Notes: generated by a model from the sequence alone, not told the origin. DNA of 44,264 bases from Reyranella sp. (GCA_030684475.1 JAUXWB010000425.1:1-44264), one strand, 5' to 3'. Counted from the stretch's first letter, positions 33,505 to 41,616 are shown. Made by a program: numbers and translations.

Positions 33505-33905
33505 GCGATCGCACGCCCAACATTCCCGAAGTCGTCGCCGAAGTGAGCACGCTGTTCGAGCGCTACGAGCAGGCGCTGATCGACAAGAACGTCGAGGTGC
33601 TCGACGCCACTTTCTGGAACAGCCCGTACGCCATCCGGCTGGCGAACCACGAGCACGGCTACGGTTTCGACCGCATCCATGCCCATCGCGTGGCGCGCGT
33701 GCCGGGGCCCGGCACCAAGGAGAAGCGCCTGCGCCTCGATATCGTGACCGTGGGTCGCGACGTCGCTACCGTCACGCTGGTCTACAAGGTCCGCGGCAAG
33801 GACATGACCGGCCGGCAGATGCAGACCTGGGTGCGTTTCCCCGGTGTGGGCTGGAAAGTCATCGCCGCCCATGTCTCTATGATCGGGGAAACGCCCGTAT
33901 TGTAG
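33501..33905 (+). CDS. HpxZ/AtzH-like protein (DUF3225, SnoaL/NTF2 fold)
   Basis: 134 residues. EVSTLFERYEQALIDKNVEV, TFWNSPYAIRLA and the C-terminal GRQMQTWVRFPGVGWKVIAAHVS match the DUF3225/HpxZ family, a small NTF2-like fold found beside amidases of the oxalurate and s-triazine pathways. Its precise reaction here is unknown. GTG 33501 overlaps the amidase stop (GTGA), so the pair is coupled. The amidohydrolase gene follows after 8 bases. Cytoplasmic, no signal peptide. Confidence 0.85.
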   Translation: MSDRTPNIPEVVAEVSTLFERYEQALIDKNVEVLDATFWNSPYAIRLANHEHGYGFDRIHAHRVARVPGPGTKEKRLRLDIVTVGRDVATVTLVYKVRGKDMTGRQMQTWVRFPGVGWKVIAAHVSMIGETPVL

Positions 33906-33913
33906 AGGCCGCA

Positions 33914-34951
33914 ATGACAAAAGAGACACCGCAGCTCGGCAACGTGATGACTCCCGATGCGGCCTGGGTCGCCAAGGTGAGCGAGCCTGCCCTCGAACCC
34001 GATCTGCCGATCGTCGATCCGCACCATCATCTGTGGCAGCGCACCGGCAACGACTACATGTTCCACGACCTGCTGGCCGACACCCAGACCGGCCACAACA
34101 TCGTCGGCACCGTCTTCGTCGATTGCCACTCGATGTACCGCAAGGAAGGTCCGGCCGAGTTGCGCTGCACCGGCGAGACCGAGTTCGCCAATGGCGTCGC
34201 CGCCATGAGTGCCAGCGGCCTCTACGGCAATCTGCGCGCCTGCGCCGGCATCGTCGGCCATGTCGACCTGCGCCTGGGCAACAGGGCGGGCGCCGTGTTC
34301 GATGCCCAGATCGCCGCCGGCAATGGCCGCTTCAAGGGCATCCGCCACCAGACCGGCTGGGACGCCGATCCCGGCATCAGGAACTCGCGCACCGATCCGA
34401 CGCCCGAGCTGACGCGCGACAAGACCTGGCGCGAGGGCTTCAGGGAGCTGGCCAAACGCGATCTCACCTTCGACGCCTGGCTCTATCATCCGCAGCTCGG
34501 CGAGATCGCCGACCTCGCCGATGCGTTTCCCGACACCGCCATCGTGCTCGACCATGTCGGCGGCCCGCTGGGCTACGCGGGCTATGCCGGCCGTCATGAC
34601 GAGGTGCGCGCGGCCTGGAAAAAGTCGATGGCCGAGCTGGCGCGGCGACCGAATGTCACGGTCAAGGTCGGCGGACTCGGCATGGCGATGGGCTGGTTCG
34701 ATTTCTACCAGCGGCCGGCGCCGCCGGATTCGGAGGAGCTCGCGCGCGCCTTCAAGCCGTGGGTCGAGACCTGTATCGAATTGTTCGGCGCCGAGCGCTG
34801 CATGTTCGAAAGCAACTTCCCGGTCGACAAGATCACGTCGGGCTATGGCGTGCTGTGGAATGCTTTCAAGCGACTCACATCGGCTGCGTCGGCAGCCGAG
34901 AAGACTGCCCTGTTTTCGGGCACGGCGCGAAGAGTCTACCGGCTGCCCTGA
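33914..34951 (+). CDS. Amidohydrolase-family metal-dependent hydrolase (COG3618-like)
   Basis: 345 residues of the amidohydrolase-2 type (TIM barrel). The N-terminal metal-binding HxH is His37/His39 (VDPHHHLWQR). Later elements are a His in AWLYHPQLGEI, another in IVLDHVGG, and the C-terminal Asp in ESNFPVDK. COG3618 members include 2-pyrone-4,6-dicarboxylate lactonase and L-fuconolactonase-type enzymes, which hydrolyse lactones or similar rings. The substrate here cannot be named. It completes a three-gene set with an amidase and an HpxZ-like protein, and a TRAP transporter follows on the same strand. Together they look like uptake and degradation of one compound (inference). Confidence 0.87.
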   Translation: MTKETPQLGNVMTPDAAWVAKVSEPALEPDLPIVDPHHHLWQRTGNDYMFHDLLADTQTGHNIVGTVFVDCHSMYRKEGPAELRCTGETEFANGVAAMSASGLYGNLRACAGIVGHVDLRLGNRAGAVFDAQIAAGNGRFKGIRHQTGWDADPGIRNSRTDPTPELTRDKTWREGFRELAKRDLTFDAWLYHPQLGEIADLADAFPDTAIVLDHVGGPLGYAGYAGRHDEVRAAWKKSMAELARRPNVTVKVGGLGMAMGWFDFYQRPAPPDSEELARAFKPWVETCIELFGAERCMFESNFPVDKITSGYGVLWNAFKRLTSAASAAEKTALFSGTARRVYRLP

Positions 34952-34958
34952 TGGGCGT

Positions 34959-34987
34959 TTGACATTCTCGTCGACGGGCTGCACTTT
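34959..34987 (+). promoter_or_regulatory. Possible promoter of the TRAP operon
   Basis: TTGACA (34959-34964), 17-base spacer, CACTTT (34982-34987). The -35 is perfect but the -10 is poor, so an activator or a different start is possible. It lies in the 171-base gap between the amidohydrolase and dctP genes. Confidence 0.4.
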
Positions 34988-35122
34988 CGCCGGACAACTG
35001 CTGCGCCCGGTGTGGGCCAGCGTCGGCAGGCCGGCCAACGGCCGCCGTGAATCAGGGAAGCGGGGGAGACGTCGACACGCAGACGTTCGACCTCCGCGAG
35101 TGCAACGCTAGGAGGAGCAATC

Positions 35123-36172
35123 ATGCGTTCTATGATTAAGTTTGTCGGAATCGCCACTGCCTTGGCGGTGGGGGTCGGAGCGGGCAGCGCTACCGCCCAG
35201 GACAAGAAGGTCCGCCTGCAGATGCAGTCGGCCTTTGCGTCGACCCTGGGCCTGCTTGGCCCGAACGCCCAATACACGGTCAATCAGATCAACAAGCTGT
35301 CGGGCGGCAGCATCGACGCCAAGTTCTTCGAACCCGGCGCGCTGGTGCCGCCGAGCCAGCACTTCGACGCCGTGGCGTCGGGCGCGCTCGACGCAGCCTG
35401 GGCGACGCCCGGCTACTGGACCGGCAAGGACATCGCCTTTGCCGTCTTCTCGACGGTGCCCTTCGGCCCCGGCATCCCCGAGTATCTTGGCTGGATGAAG
35501 GCGGGCGGCGGCGAAAAGCTGATGCAGGCGCTGTACGCCAAGTACGGCATCCACTCGATGGTCTGCCACATGATCCCGCCGGAAGCCTCGGGCTGGTTCC
35601 GCAAGGAGATCAACTCAGTCGACGATCTCAAGGGTCTGAAGATGCGCTTCTTCGGGCTCGGCGCCAACGTCATGCAGAACCTGGGCGTTTCGACCCAGCT
35701 CCTGCAGGCCGGTGAAATCTTCCAGGCGCTGCAGCTCGGCACGATCGACGCCACCGAGTTCTCCATGCCGGTGATGGACCTCAGCCTCGGCTTCCACCAG
35801 GTGGCGAAGTTCTACTACTTCCCCGGCTGGCACCAGCAGGCCACCGTCGGCGATCTGATCATCAACAAGGCCAAGTGGGATTCGCTCTCGCCGACCCAGA
35901 AGGCGGTCATCGAGGCGGCGTGCGACCAAGCCACCCTGAAGGGTATCGCCGACGGCGAGACCTTGCAGGGTCCGGCGATCGCGGAGCTGGTCTCGAAGGG
36001 CGTGCAGCTCAAGACCTGGTCCCCCGAGTTCCTGGCCGCCTTCGAGCGCGAGTGGAAGAAGGTGGCCGACGAGCAGGCCGCCAAGAGCCCCGAGTTCAAG
36101 AAGGCGTGGGATTCGCTCTCCAAGTACCGGGCCGAGTACAAGATCTGGGGTGATCGGGCTTATCTGAAATAG
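35123..36172 (+). CDS. dctP: TRAP transporter periplasmic binding protein (DctP/TakP type)
   Basis: 349 residues with a signal peptide (MRSMIKFVGIATALAVGVG, cleavage at about 25). The DctP fold is shown by QSAFASTLGLLGPNAQYTV, EASGWFRKEINSVDDLKGLK, MRFFGLGANVMQNLG with the conserved carboxylate-binding Arg, and TIDATEFSMPVMDLSLGF. The PGWHQQAT stretch and overall layout resemble TakP-like proteins that bind 2-oxo acids, though other carboxylates are possible. It captures the solute in the periplasm for DctQM. A strong ribosome site (GGAGGA, 35111-35116) implies high expression. A hairpin that may reduce transcription into dctQM follows directly after its stop. Confidence 0.9.
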   Translation: MRSMIKFVGIATALAVGVGAGSATAQDKKVRLQMQSAFASTLGLLGPNAQYTVNQINKLSGGSIDAKFFEPGALVPPSQHFDAVASGALDAAWATPGYWTGKDIAFAVFSTVPFGPGIPEYLGWMKAGGGEKLMQALYAKYGIHSMVCHMIPPEASGWFRKEINSVDDLKGLKMRFFGLGANVMQNLGVSTQLLQAGEIFQALQLGTIDATEFSMPVMDLSLGFHQVAKFYYFPGWHQQATVGDLIINKAKWDSLSPTQKAVIEAACDQATLKGIADGETLQGPAIAELVSKGVQLKTWSPEFLAAFEREWKKVADEQAAKSPEFKKAWDSLSKYRAEYKIWGDRAYLK

Positions 36173-36185
36173 CGTCGGGTTTCGG

Positions 36186-36220
36186 AACGGCCATCCCTGT
36201 CGGGATGGCCGTTTCTTTCT
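36186..36220 (+). terminator. Attenuator-like hairpin between dctP and dctQ
   Basis: A 12-bp perfect stem, AACGGCCATCCC with GGGATGGCCGTT, and a 4-base loop, followed by TCTTTCT. It lies 13 bases after the dctP stop and upstream of the dctQ ribosome site. Partial termination here would leave excess dctP mRNA, as usual for binding proteins of TRAP and ABC systems. Confidence 0.8.
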
Positions 36221-36231
36221 GGGAGGAGCGT

Positions 36232-36798
36232 ATGTACGCGCTGCTGGGGGCTAGCGACGCGATCAACCGGGTGCTGGAGCGTATCGCGCGCGTGTTCGGT
36301 TGGCTGTTCGTCGTGTTGGCATTTATCATTTGCTGGGACATTTTGACTCGCAAGCTGGGCTTTCAAATCCCAGGCTTTGGATCGACGCCGATCCAGGAGT
36401 TGGAGTGGCATGTGCACGGCCTGCTGTTCCTGCCGTGGATCGGCTACTGTTACATCCGCAACGCCCATGTTCGTATCGATGTCTTCGTCGCCCACAGGCC
36501 GGCGCGCACGCAGGCGCGGCTCGAAGTGTTCGGCATCATCCTCTTCGCGATCCCCTACAGCCTGGTCGCGACCTACTTCTCGTACCTTTTCTTCCAGGTC
36601 TCGTTCCTGCAGAACGAGGCGTCGGATGCGCCCAATGGACTGCCTTATCGCTGGATCATGAAGTTCGCGCTGTTCGCCGGCCTGGTGCTTCTCGACATGG
36701 CCGTCGCTTCCGTCCTCATGCGCAAGCTGGTGCAATTGTTCGGTCCGCCGGATCTGGCGGCTCGGGCGGCGGCGCCGGCACCGCAAGTCCACGTCTGA
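36232..36798 (+). CDS. dctQ: TRAP transporter small membrane subunit (DctQ)
   Basis: 188 residues with four membrane segments, the DctQ pattern. The first helix (WLFVVLAFIICWDILTRKL) is followed by the conserved QELEWHVHGLLFLPWIGYCY, then an R-N-A-H-V-R-I-D segment, then two more helices. DctQ stabilises the large subunit and the TRAP complex in the inner membrane. ATG 36232 was chosen because GGGAGGAG lies just upstream; an earlier in-frame ATG at 36205 lies inside the attenuator hairpin and lacks a ribosome site. The next gene starts 13 bases after the stop. Confidence 0.9.
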   Translation: MYALLGASDAINRVLERIARVFGWLFVVLAFIICWDILTRKLGFQIPGFGSTPIQELEWHVHGLLFLPWIGYCYIRNAHVRIDVFVAHRPARTQARLEVFGIILFAIPYSLVATYFSYLFFQVSFLQNEASDAPNGLPYRWIMKFALFAGLVLLDMAVASVLMRKLVQLFGPPDLAARAAAPAPQVHV

Positions 36799-36811
36799 GG
36801 GGAAGCCGGTC

Positions 36812-38197
36812 ATGTTCATGGATTGGCTTGCCGATCATCTCGCCGTGTTGATGTTCCTGGCTTTGACCGGGATCATGTTCATCGGCTTCCCTGTCGCCTT
36901 CGTGCTGGGCGGGGTTGCGCTGGGCTTCGCCGTGCTCGGCATGTACTTCGACGTCTTCCGCCCGGCCCAGCTCGGCAGCCTGATCCCGCGAATCTGGGGC
37001 CAGGCGGTGCAGAACCAGGTCCTGATCGCGGTGCCCATGTTCGTCTTCATGGGGACAATTCTCGAACGATCGGGTGTCGCCGACGCCCTCCTGAAGGCGT
37101 TGCAGGTCCTGACGCGACGCATTCCGGGCGGGCTCGCCATGTCGGTCACCATCATGGGCACCATCATGGCGGCGAGCACCGGCATCGTCGGCGCGTCGGT
37201 GATCATGCTGACCCTGATTGCGTTGCCGACGATGCTCGCCGCCGGCTACAACAAGGAACTCAGCGTCGGCACCATTGCCTCGGCCGGCACACTGGGCATC
37301 CTGATCCCTCCCAGCATCATGCTGGTCATCATCGGCGACCTGATGACGATCTCGGTCGGCACCCTGTTCGTCGCGTGCCTCATACCCGGCCTGCTGATGT
37401 CGGGAGTCTTCCTCCTCTATCAGACGGTTCTGGCGACGGCTCGGCCCCATCTCGCACCTCCCCTTCACGCGGATGTCGGGCCACAGGGCAGTGTCGAACT
37501 GCTGAAGTTGGTGCTTCGGAGCTTTCTGCCGCCTGCCTTCCTGATCGGCGTCGTCCTGGGCTCGATCTTCGCCGGCTTCGCGACGCCAACGGAAGCCGGC
37601 GGCGCCGGTGTCGCCGGCGCGCTGTTGCTGGCGTGGTGGAACAAGCGGCTGAGCTGGCGGATGATGCGCGACGTCATCGACAGCTCGGCCCTCACCAACG
37701 GCCTTGTGTTCTTCATCATCTTCGGCGCGACCCTGTTCTCCTTCGTCTTCCGGGCGTTGGGCGGCGACGACCTGGTCGTCGAGATTCTCGCGGCGATGGG
37801 CCTGAAAGACGGATGGTCGATCCTGATCTTCGTGATGGTGCTGGTCTTCATCATGGGGTTCTTCTTCGACTGGCTCGAGATCTGCCTGATCGTCCTGCCG
37901 ATCTTCGCGCCGATCCTGAGACAGTTGGACTTCGAGCCGCACCTGGCCACCAACAAGGAGTTCATGGTCTGGTTCATCGCTCTCGTCGCGGTGAACATGC
38001 AGACCGCGTTCCTGACCCCTCCGTTCGGCTTCGCGCTCTTCTACATGAAAGGCATTGTGCCGCCGTCGATAACCATGCAGCACATCTACCGCGGCATCAT
38101 TCCGTTCGTGGCCTTGCAGTTGATTGCGCTGATCGGGTTGATCATCTGGCCCGACATCGCCCTGTGGCTGCCGCGAACGTTCGGCTATCTGGACTGA
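36812..38197 (+). CDS. dctM: TRAP transporter large membrane subunit (DctM)
   Basis: 461 residues with about twelve membrane segments, the DctM length. Conserved parts are IAVPMFVFMGTILERSGVAD, IPGGLAMSVTIMGTIMAAST and GTLGILIPPSIMLVIIG, followed by FAGFATPTEAGGAGVAGAL, the TPTEA motif diagnostic of DctM. Late segments include FFFDWLEICLIVLPIF and NMQTAFLTPPFGFALFY. It forms the sodium-driven path for the solute delivered by DctP. The start is ATG 36812, but a second ATG at 36818 is equally possible. The gene ends the TRAP operon; a remnant of related sequence follows. Confidence 0.93.
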   Translation: MFMDWLADHLAVLMFLALTGIMFIGFPVAFVLGGVALGFAVLGMYFDVFRPAQLGSLIPRIWGQAVQNQVLIAVPMFVFMGTILERSGVADALLKALQVLTRRIPGGLAMSVTIMGTIMAASTGIVGASVIMLTLIALPTMLAAGYNKELSVGTIASAGTLGILIPPSIMLVIIGDLMTISVGTLFVACLIPGLLMSGVFLLYQTVLATARPHLAPPLHADVGPQGSVELLKLVLRSFLPPAFLIGVVLGSIFAGFATPTEAGGAGVAGALLLAWWNKRLSWRMMRDVIDSSALTNGLVFFIIFGATLFSFVFRALGGDDLVVEILAAMGLKDGWSILIFVMVLVFIMGFFFDWLEICLIVLPIFAPILRQLDFEPHLATNKEFMVWFIALVAVNMQTAFLTPPFGFALFYMKGIVPPSITMQHIYRGIIPFVALQLIALIGLIIWPDIALWLPRTFGYLD

Positions 38198-38215
38198 TCG
38201 CGTGGCGGCCGCCGA

Positions 38216-38350
38216 GTGGTCGCCCTGCTGACGCTCGCTTCGGCGATCGAGCGCGTGCTGCGCACGATCGCCGACTGGACGGGCTGGCTGATCATGCCGG
38301 CTTCGCCACGGCGACCGAGAGCGCCGGAAGTCACCGGTTTGCTTGACTGA
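38216..38350 (+). pseudogene. Remnant of a second TRAP dctQM locus
   Basis: A 44-codon reading from GTG 38216 starts with ALLTLASAIERVLRTIADWT and GWLIMP, resembling the N-terminus of a DctQ subunit. In the next frame the same stretch encodes GFATATESAG, close to the GFATPTEAGG motif of the intact DctM at about 37.57-37.61 kb. Together they look like the ends of a deletion that removed most of dctQ and dctM. Similarity to short motifs only, so this is a probable, not certain, call. Confidence 0.55.
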
Positions 38351-38354
38351 CCCG

Positions 38355-38384
38355 GTGACAGGCGCGTCCCAACCGGCCTAGACT
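38355..38384 (+). promoter_or_regulatory. Possible promoter of the peptide-type binding protein gene
   Basis: GTGACA (38355-38360), 18-base spacer, TAGACT (38379-38384). Just downstream CCCTC and GAGGG can pair, and this GAGGG is the Shine-Dalgarno of the gene, so the hairpin could mask it; the stem is only 5 bp. Confidence 0.4.
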
Positions 38385-38413
38385 TTATCCCTCGCGTTTT
38401 TGAGGGCTTTATC

Positions 38414-39976
38414 ATGCGTCGCATCTTGCTGGCATCGGCCGTCGCTCTGGCGACCGCCGTTTCTTCGATCGCTTCCGCGCAGACGTTGCGCGTCGTCATG
38501 CATTCCGACGTGAAGGTGCTCGATCCGATCTGGAGCGGCGCCTATATCACGCGCAACCACGGCTACATGCTCTACGACACGCTGTTCGCCATGGACGAGA
38601 AGTTCCAGGTGAAGCCGCAGATGGTCGACAGTTACACGACCAGCGACGATGGATTGACCTGGACCTTCAAGCTGCGCGACGGCCTCGAATGGCACGACGG
38701 CCAGCCGGTGACGGCGGAGGATTGCGTCGCCTCGCTGAAGCGCTGGTCGGCGCGCGACGCGATGGGCCAGAAGCTCGCGCAGTCGATCCTGGAGTACAAG
38801 ATCGTCGATCCGAAGACGTTCCAGATCGTGCTCAAGGAGAAGTTCGGCCAGCTCATCCAGGCGATCGGCAAGCCGTCGGTCGTCGTGCCCTTCATGATGC
38901 CCAAGCGCATCGCCGAGACCGATCCGTTCAAGCAGATCGACGAGTACGTCGGCTCCGGCCCGTTCGTGTTCAAGAAGGATGAATGGAAGCCGGGCGAGAA
39001 GCTGGTCTACACCAAGTTCGCCAAGTACAAGCCGCGCGCCGAGCCGATGTCGGGTCTGGCCGGCGGCAAGGTCGTGGGCCTCGACAGGGTCGAATGGGTG
39101 TGGATTCCCGACGCCGAGACCCAGGTGAACGCCCTGCTGAACGGCGAGATCGACATGCTGGAGTCGGTGAGCTCCGATCATCTGCCGCTGCTCGAGAAGA
39201 ACAAGAACATCCGCATCATCAAGAACACGACCTCCAACCAGTACGTGTTCCGCATGAACTGGCTGCTGCCGCCCTTCAACAACGTCAAGGTCCGCCAGGC
39301 CGCGGCGATGGCGCTGAACCAGATCGATTTCCTGCAGGCCAACATCGGCGACAGCCGCTTCTACCGGACCTGCAAGGCGATGTTCACCTGCGGCACGCCG
39401 CTCGCCACCGACGCCGGCATGGCAGGGCTGGTCGAGGGCAATTCGGCCAAGGCCAAAGAGATGCTGGCGGCATCGGGCTACGACGGCACGCCCGTCACGC
39501 TGCTCTATCCGACCGACCTCGGCGTCATCAGGCAGCTCGGCCCCGTCGCCAAGGCGGCCCTCGAAAAGGCCGGCTTCAAGGTCGATCTGCAGGCGCTGGA
39601 TTGGCAGAGCATGATCGTGCGGCTCCAGAAGAAGGTGCCGGTGTCGGAAGGCGGCTGGAACGCCTTTTCCACGAGCTGGTCGCAGGTCGACATCCTCGAC
39701 CCGTTGATGACGCCTTTCCTGGCCGCGAACTGCGACAAGGCCCGCGCCGGCTGGCCGTGCGACGAGGGCATGGAGAAGCTGCGCGACAAGTTCGTGAAGG
39801 CGGCCAGCGACGCCGAGAAGAAGTCGGTCGCCGAGGAAGCCCAGCGGCATGCGCTCCAGATCGTGACCCACGTGCCGCTCGGCGAATGGTTCGGCGTCGC
39901 GGCCGTCCGCGCCGACGTCGGCACGCGCCCGGTGCCGCCCCCGATCACGACCTTCTGGGGCATCACGAAGAAGTAA
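38414..39976 (+). CDS. ABC transporter substrate-binding protein, family 5 (dipeptide/oligopeptide type)
   Basis: 520 residues. The signal peptide (MRRILLASAVALATAVSS, cleavage at about 22) is followed by the SBP family 5 fold. Typical elements are LRVVMHSDVKVLDPIWSGAY, TWTFKLRDGLEWHDGQPVTA (the conserved W-H-D-G-x-P-V-T-A motif), YVGSGPFVFKKDEWKPGEKL and FNNVKVRQAAAMALNQIDFL. The ligand could be a dipeptide, glutathione, nickel chelate or plant compound. No permease or ATPase gene lies next to it, so it must work with a transporter encoded elsewhere or be a spare receptor. A paralogue, cut by the window edge, is encoded on the minus strand at 43.5 kb. Confidence 0.93.
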   Translation: MRRILLASAVALATAVSSIASAQTLRVVMHSDVKVLDPIWSGAYITRNHGYMLYDTLFAMDEKFQVKPQMVDSYTTSDDGLTWTFKLRDGLEWHDGQPVTAEDCVASLKRWSARDAMGQKLAQSILEYKIVDPKTFQIVLKEKFGQLIQAIGKPSVVVPFMMPKRIAETDPFKQIDEYVGSGPFVFKKDEWKPGEKLVYTKFAKYKPRAEPMSGLAGGKVVGLDRVEWVWIPDAETQVNALLNGEIDMLESVSSDHLPLLEKNKNIRIIKNTTSNQYVFRMNWLLPPFNNVKVRQAAAMALNQIDFLQANIGDSRFYRTCKAMFTCGTPLATDAGMAGLVEGNSAKAKEMLAASGYDGTPVTLLYPTDLGVIRQLGPVAKAALEKAGFKVDLQALDWQSMIVRLQKKVPVSEGGWNAFSTSWSQVDILDPLMTPFLAANCDKARAGWPCDEGMEKLRDKFVKAASDAEKKSVAEEAQRHALQIVTHVPLGEWFGVAAVRADVGTRPVPPPITTFWGITKK

Positions 39977-39995
39977 GAGACAAGGGGAGGATGGA

Positions 39996-41024
39996 TTGCT
40001 CGAAACTCGTCTGACGCGCCGCGTGGCGCTGGGCGGCGCCATGGCTGCAACGCTGGCGCCGGCCGCTCGCGCGCAGGACCTCACCAAGGCGTCGATCGCG
40101 CTCCTGCGGCTGTCGTCATCCGGGCCGGTCTTCATCGCCTTCGAGAAGGGCTGGTTCAAGGAGGCGGGCGTCGATCTCACGCTGAAGGAGTTCACGGCCG
40201 CGGCGCAGGTGCCGCTCGCCATCGTCTCGGGCGATGTCGATTTCGGCACCACCGCCTTCACCGCGGGCTTCTACAATCTCGCTGCCAAGGGCGGGCTGAA
40301 GGTGATCGCGGCGCAAAGCGCTGAGCGGCCGGGCTTTCAGCTCAATGTCATCGCCGTGACGAAACAGGCGTGGGACGCCGGCGTGCGCTCGATCAAGGAC
40401 CTCGCCGGCAAGCGGGTGGCCATGACCACGGCGGGCTCCTCGATGCACTATTCGATCGAGATCCTGGCCCGCAAGCACGGCGTCGACGCCAAGACCATCA
40501 CCATGGTGCCGCTGCAGTCGCTGCCCAACATGGCGGCGGCCTTCAAGGGTGGGCAGGTCGATGCCGCGAGCTTTCCCATTACCACCTGGCGCCAGGTCGA
40601 GTCCGAGGCGGGCGGCCACATCATCGCCTATGTCGGCGACGAGGCGCCGTGGCAGCTCGGCGCGGTGTTCACTTTGCCCAAGACCATCGCCGAGCGCCGG
40701 CCGCTGGTCGAGAAGTTCCTGGTCGGCTACCGCCGCGGGGCCGCGGCCTACGACCAGGCTTTCGGCAAGCGCGAGAACGGCAAGCTGATCCCGGGGCCGA
40801 ACTACGACGAGATGATCGCCCTCCTGAGCAAGGTCCTGAAGCAGCCGCCGGAGCGCGTCGCGCAGGGCCTGCCGTTCATCGATCCCGAGGGCCGCCTCGA
40901 CGTCGGCGACATTTACAAGCAGGTGGCCTTCTGGCAGGCGAGCGGGCAGGTGTCGCGCGACGCCAATCCCAAGTCCTTCATCGACTTGAGCTTCGTGCAG
41001 GGCCACATGAACGTGCCCAAGTGA
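39996..41024 (+). CDS. ABC transporter substrate-binding protein, NMT1/THI5-like (SsuA/TauA type)
   Basis: 342 residues of periplasmic binding protein type 2. The N-terminus LTRRVALGGAMAATLAPA ends AARA-Q, a secretion signal that resembles a Tat signal with its RRVAL. KGWFKEAGVDLTLKEFTAAA and VSGDVDFGTTAFTAGFYNLA are NMT1/SsuA hallmarks. The family carries sulfonates, nitrate-like ions, thiamine precursors or aromatic acids; the ligand here is unknown. TTG 39996 is the start: GGGGAGG (39984-39990) lies 5 bases upstream, while a nearby ATG at 39991 opens only a short frame. It shares a probable transcript with the preceding binding protein, but no permease or ATPase follows. An interspersed palindrome lies right after its stop. 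Confidence 0.9.
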   Translation: MLETRLTRRVALGGAMAATLAPAARAQDLTKASIALLRLSSSGPVFIAFEKGWFKEAGVDLTLKEFTAAAQVPLAIVSGDVDFGTTAFTAGFYNLAAKGGLKVIAAQSAERPGFQLNVIAVTKQAWDAGVRSIKDLAGKRVAMTTAGSSMHYSIEILARKHGVDAKTITMVPLQSLPNMAAAFKGGQVDAASFPITTWRQVESEAGGHIIAYVGDEAPWQLGAVFTLPKTIAERRPLVEKFLVGYRRGAAAYDQAFGKRENGKLIPGPNYDEMIALLSKVLKQPPERVAQGLPFIDPEGRLDVGDIYKQVAFWQASGQVSRDANPKSFIDLSFVQGHMNVPK

Positions 41025-41028
41025 CCAT

Positions 41029-41078
41029 TGTCATCCTGAGCGCAGCGAAGGATCCTTCGGCTTCGCCTCAGGATGACA
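41029..41078. repeat. Interspersed palindromic repeat (TCATCCTGAG type)
   Basis: Perfect 12-bp arms TGTCATCCTGAG (41029-41040) and CTCAGGATGACA (41067-41078) surround a further palindrome GAAGGATCCTTC. Such elements (CATCCTGAG...CTCAGGATG) occur widely and intergenically in proteobacteria (from memory). Here it fills the gap between two convergent genes, so it may act as a bidirectional terminator or mRNA 3'-end hairpin. A second small hairpin GACAGC-TTC-GCTGTC follows at 41075-41089. Confidence 0.8.
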
Positions 41079-41087
41079 GCTTCGCTG

Positions 41088-41471
41088 TCACTCCGCCGCC
41101 TTCAGCTCCGCCGCCCGCAGCGACCGCAGCGCCGCATCCTCGACTTCCCAGCGCATGCCGACCTCGGCCAGACGGCCGAGCACGTCGTCGAGTTCGTGGC
41201 CGCGCTTGGTCAGCGAGTAGGTGACCTTGGGCGGGATCGTGGGTTCATAGTCGCGCCGCACCAGGCCCGCGCCTTCGAGCGTGCGCAGCCGTTCCGTCAG
41301 CATCTTGGCCGAGACGCCCGACACCCGTCGCTTGAGCTCGCCGAAGCGCTGCGGGCCGTGGGTCTTGAGATTGTAGAGAATGTAGGTCGTCCACGGCCCC
41401 ATCAGCATGCGCAGGATGAAGTCCATGGGGCAGGAGGCGCTTTCCTTCCGGGGCTCGGCGATGGCGTTCAT
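41088..41471 (-). CDS. HxlR-family winged-helix regulator
   Basis: 127 residues matching the HxlR family. There is a cysteine near the N-terminus (ESASCPMDFIL, the redox-sensing position in HypR/YodB-like members) and WTTYILYNLKTHGPQRFGEL. The recognition helix is KRRVSGVSAKMLTERLRTLEG, followed by the wing LVRRDYEPTIPPKVTYSLTK. HxlR proteins are repressors or activators that respond to quinones, aldehydes or thiol stress. It diverges from a flavodoxin-like quinone reductase gene, with an operator-like site between them, so it probably controls that gene and itself. Start ATG 41471; the C-terminus is slightly longer than usual. Confidence 0.93.
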   Translation of the reverse strand: MNAIAEPRKESASCPMDFILRMLMGPWTTYILYNLKTHGPQRFGELKRRVSGVSAKMLTERLRTLEGAGLVRRDYEPTIPPKVTYSLTKRGHELDDVLGRLAEVGMRWEVEDAALRSLRAAELKAAE

Positions 41472-41485
41472 GGGACAGCCTCTAA

Positions 41486-41517
41486 GTTACGAATTGGTAC
41501 CTACTGGCAAATATATA
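41486..41517. promoter_or_regulatory. Operator/promoter region between the HxlR and flavodoxin-like genes
   Basis: GTTAC-GAATT-GGTACC (41487-41502 region) is an imperfect inverted repeat of the GTTAC/GGTAAC type found upstream of HxlR-controlled genes. On the plus strand TTACGA (41488-41493), 18 bases, TATATA (41512-41517) makes a promoter for the flavodoxin-like gene. The operator covers the -35 end, so repression by blocking polymerase is expected. Confidence 0.55.
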
Positions 41518-41616
41518 GTCCTCTCCTTAAATGATTCCAGTCACTTTACGTAATCAACTGAACTCCGGAAATGAAATCGTCGTTTCCCAAGTCAAATCAA
41601 AGGATTGGAGAGTCTC

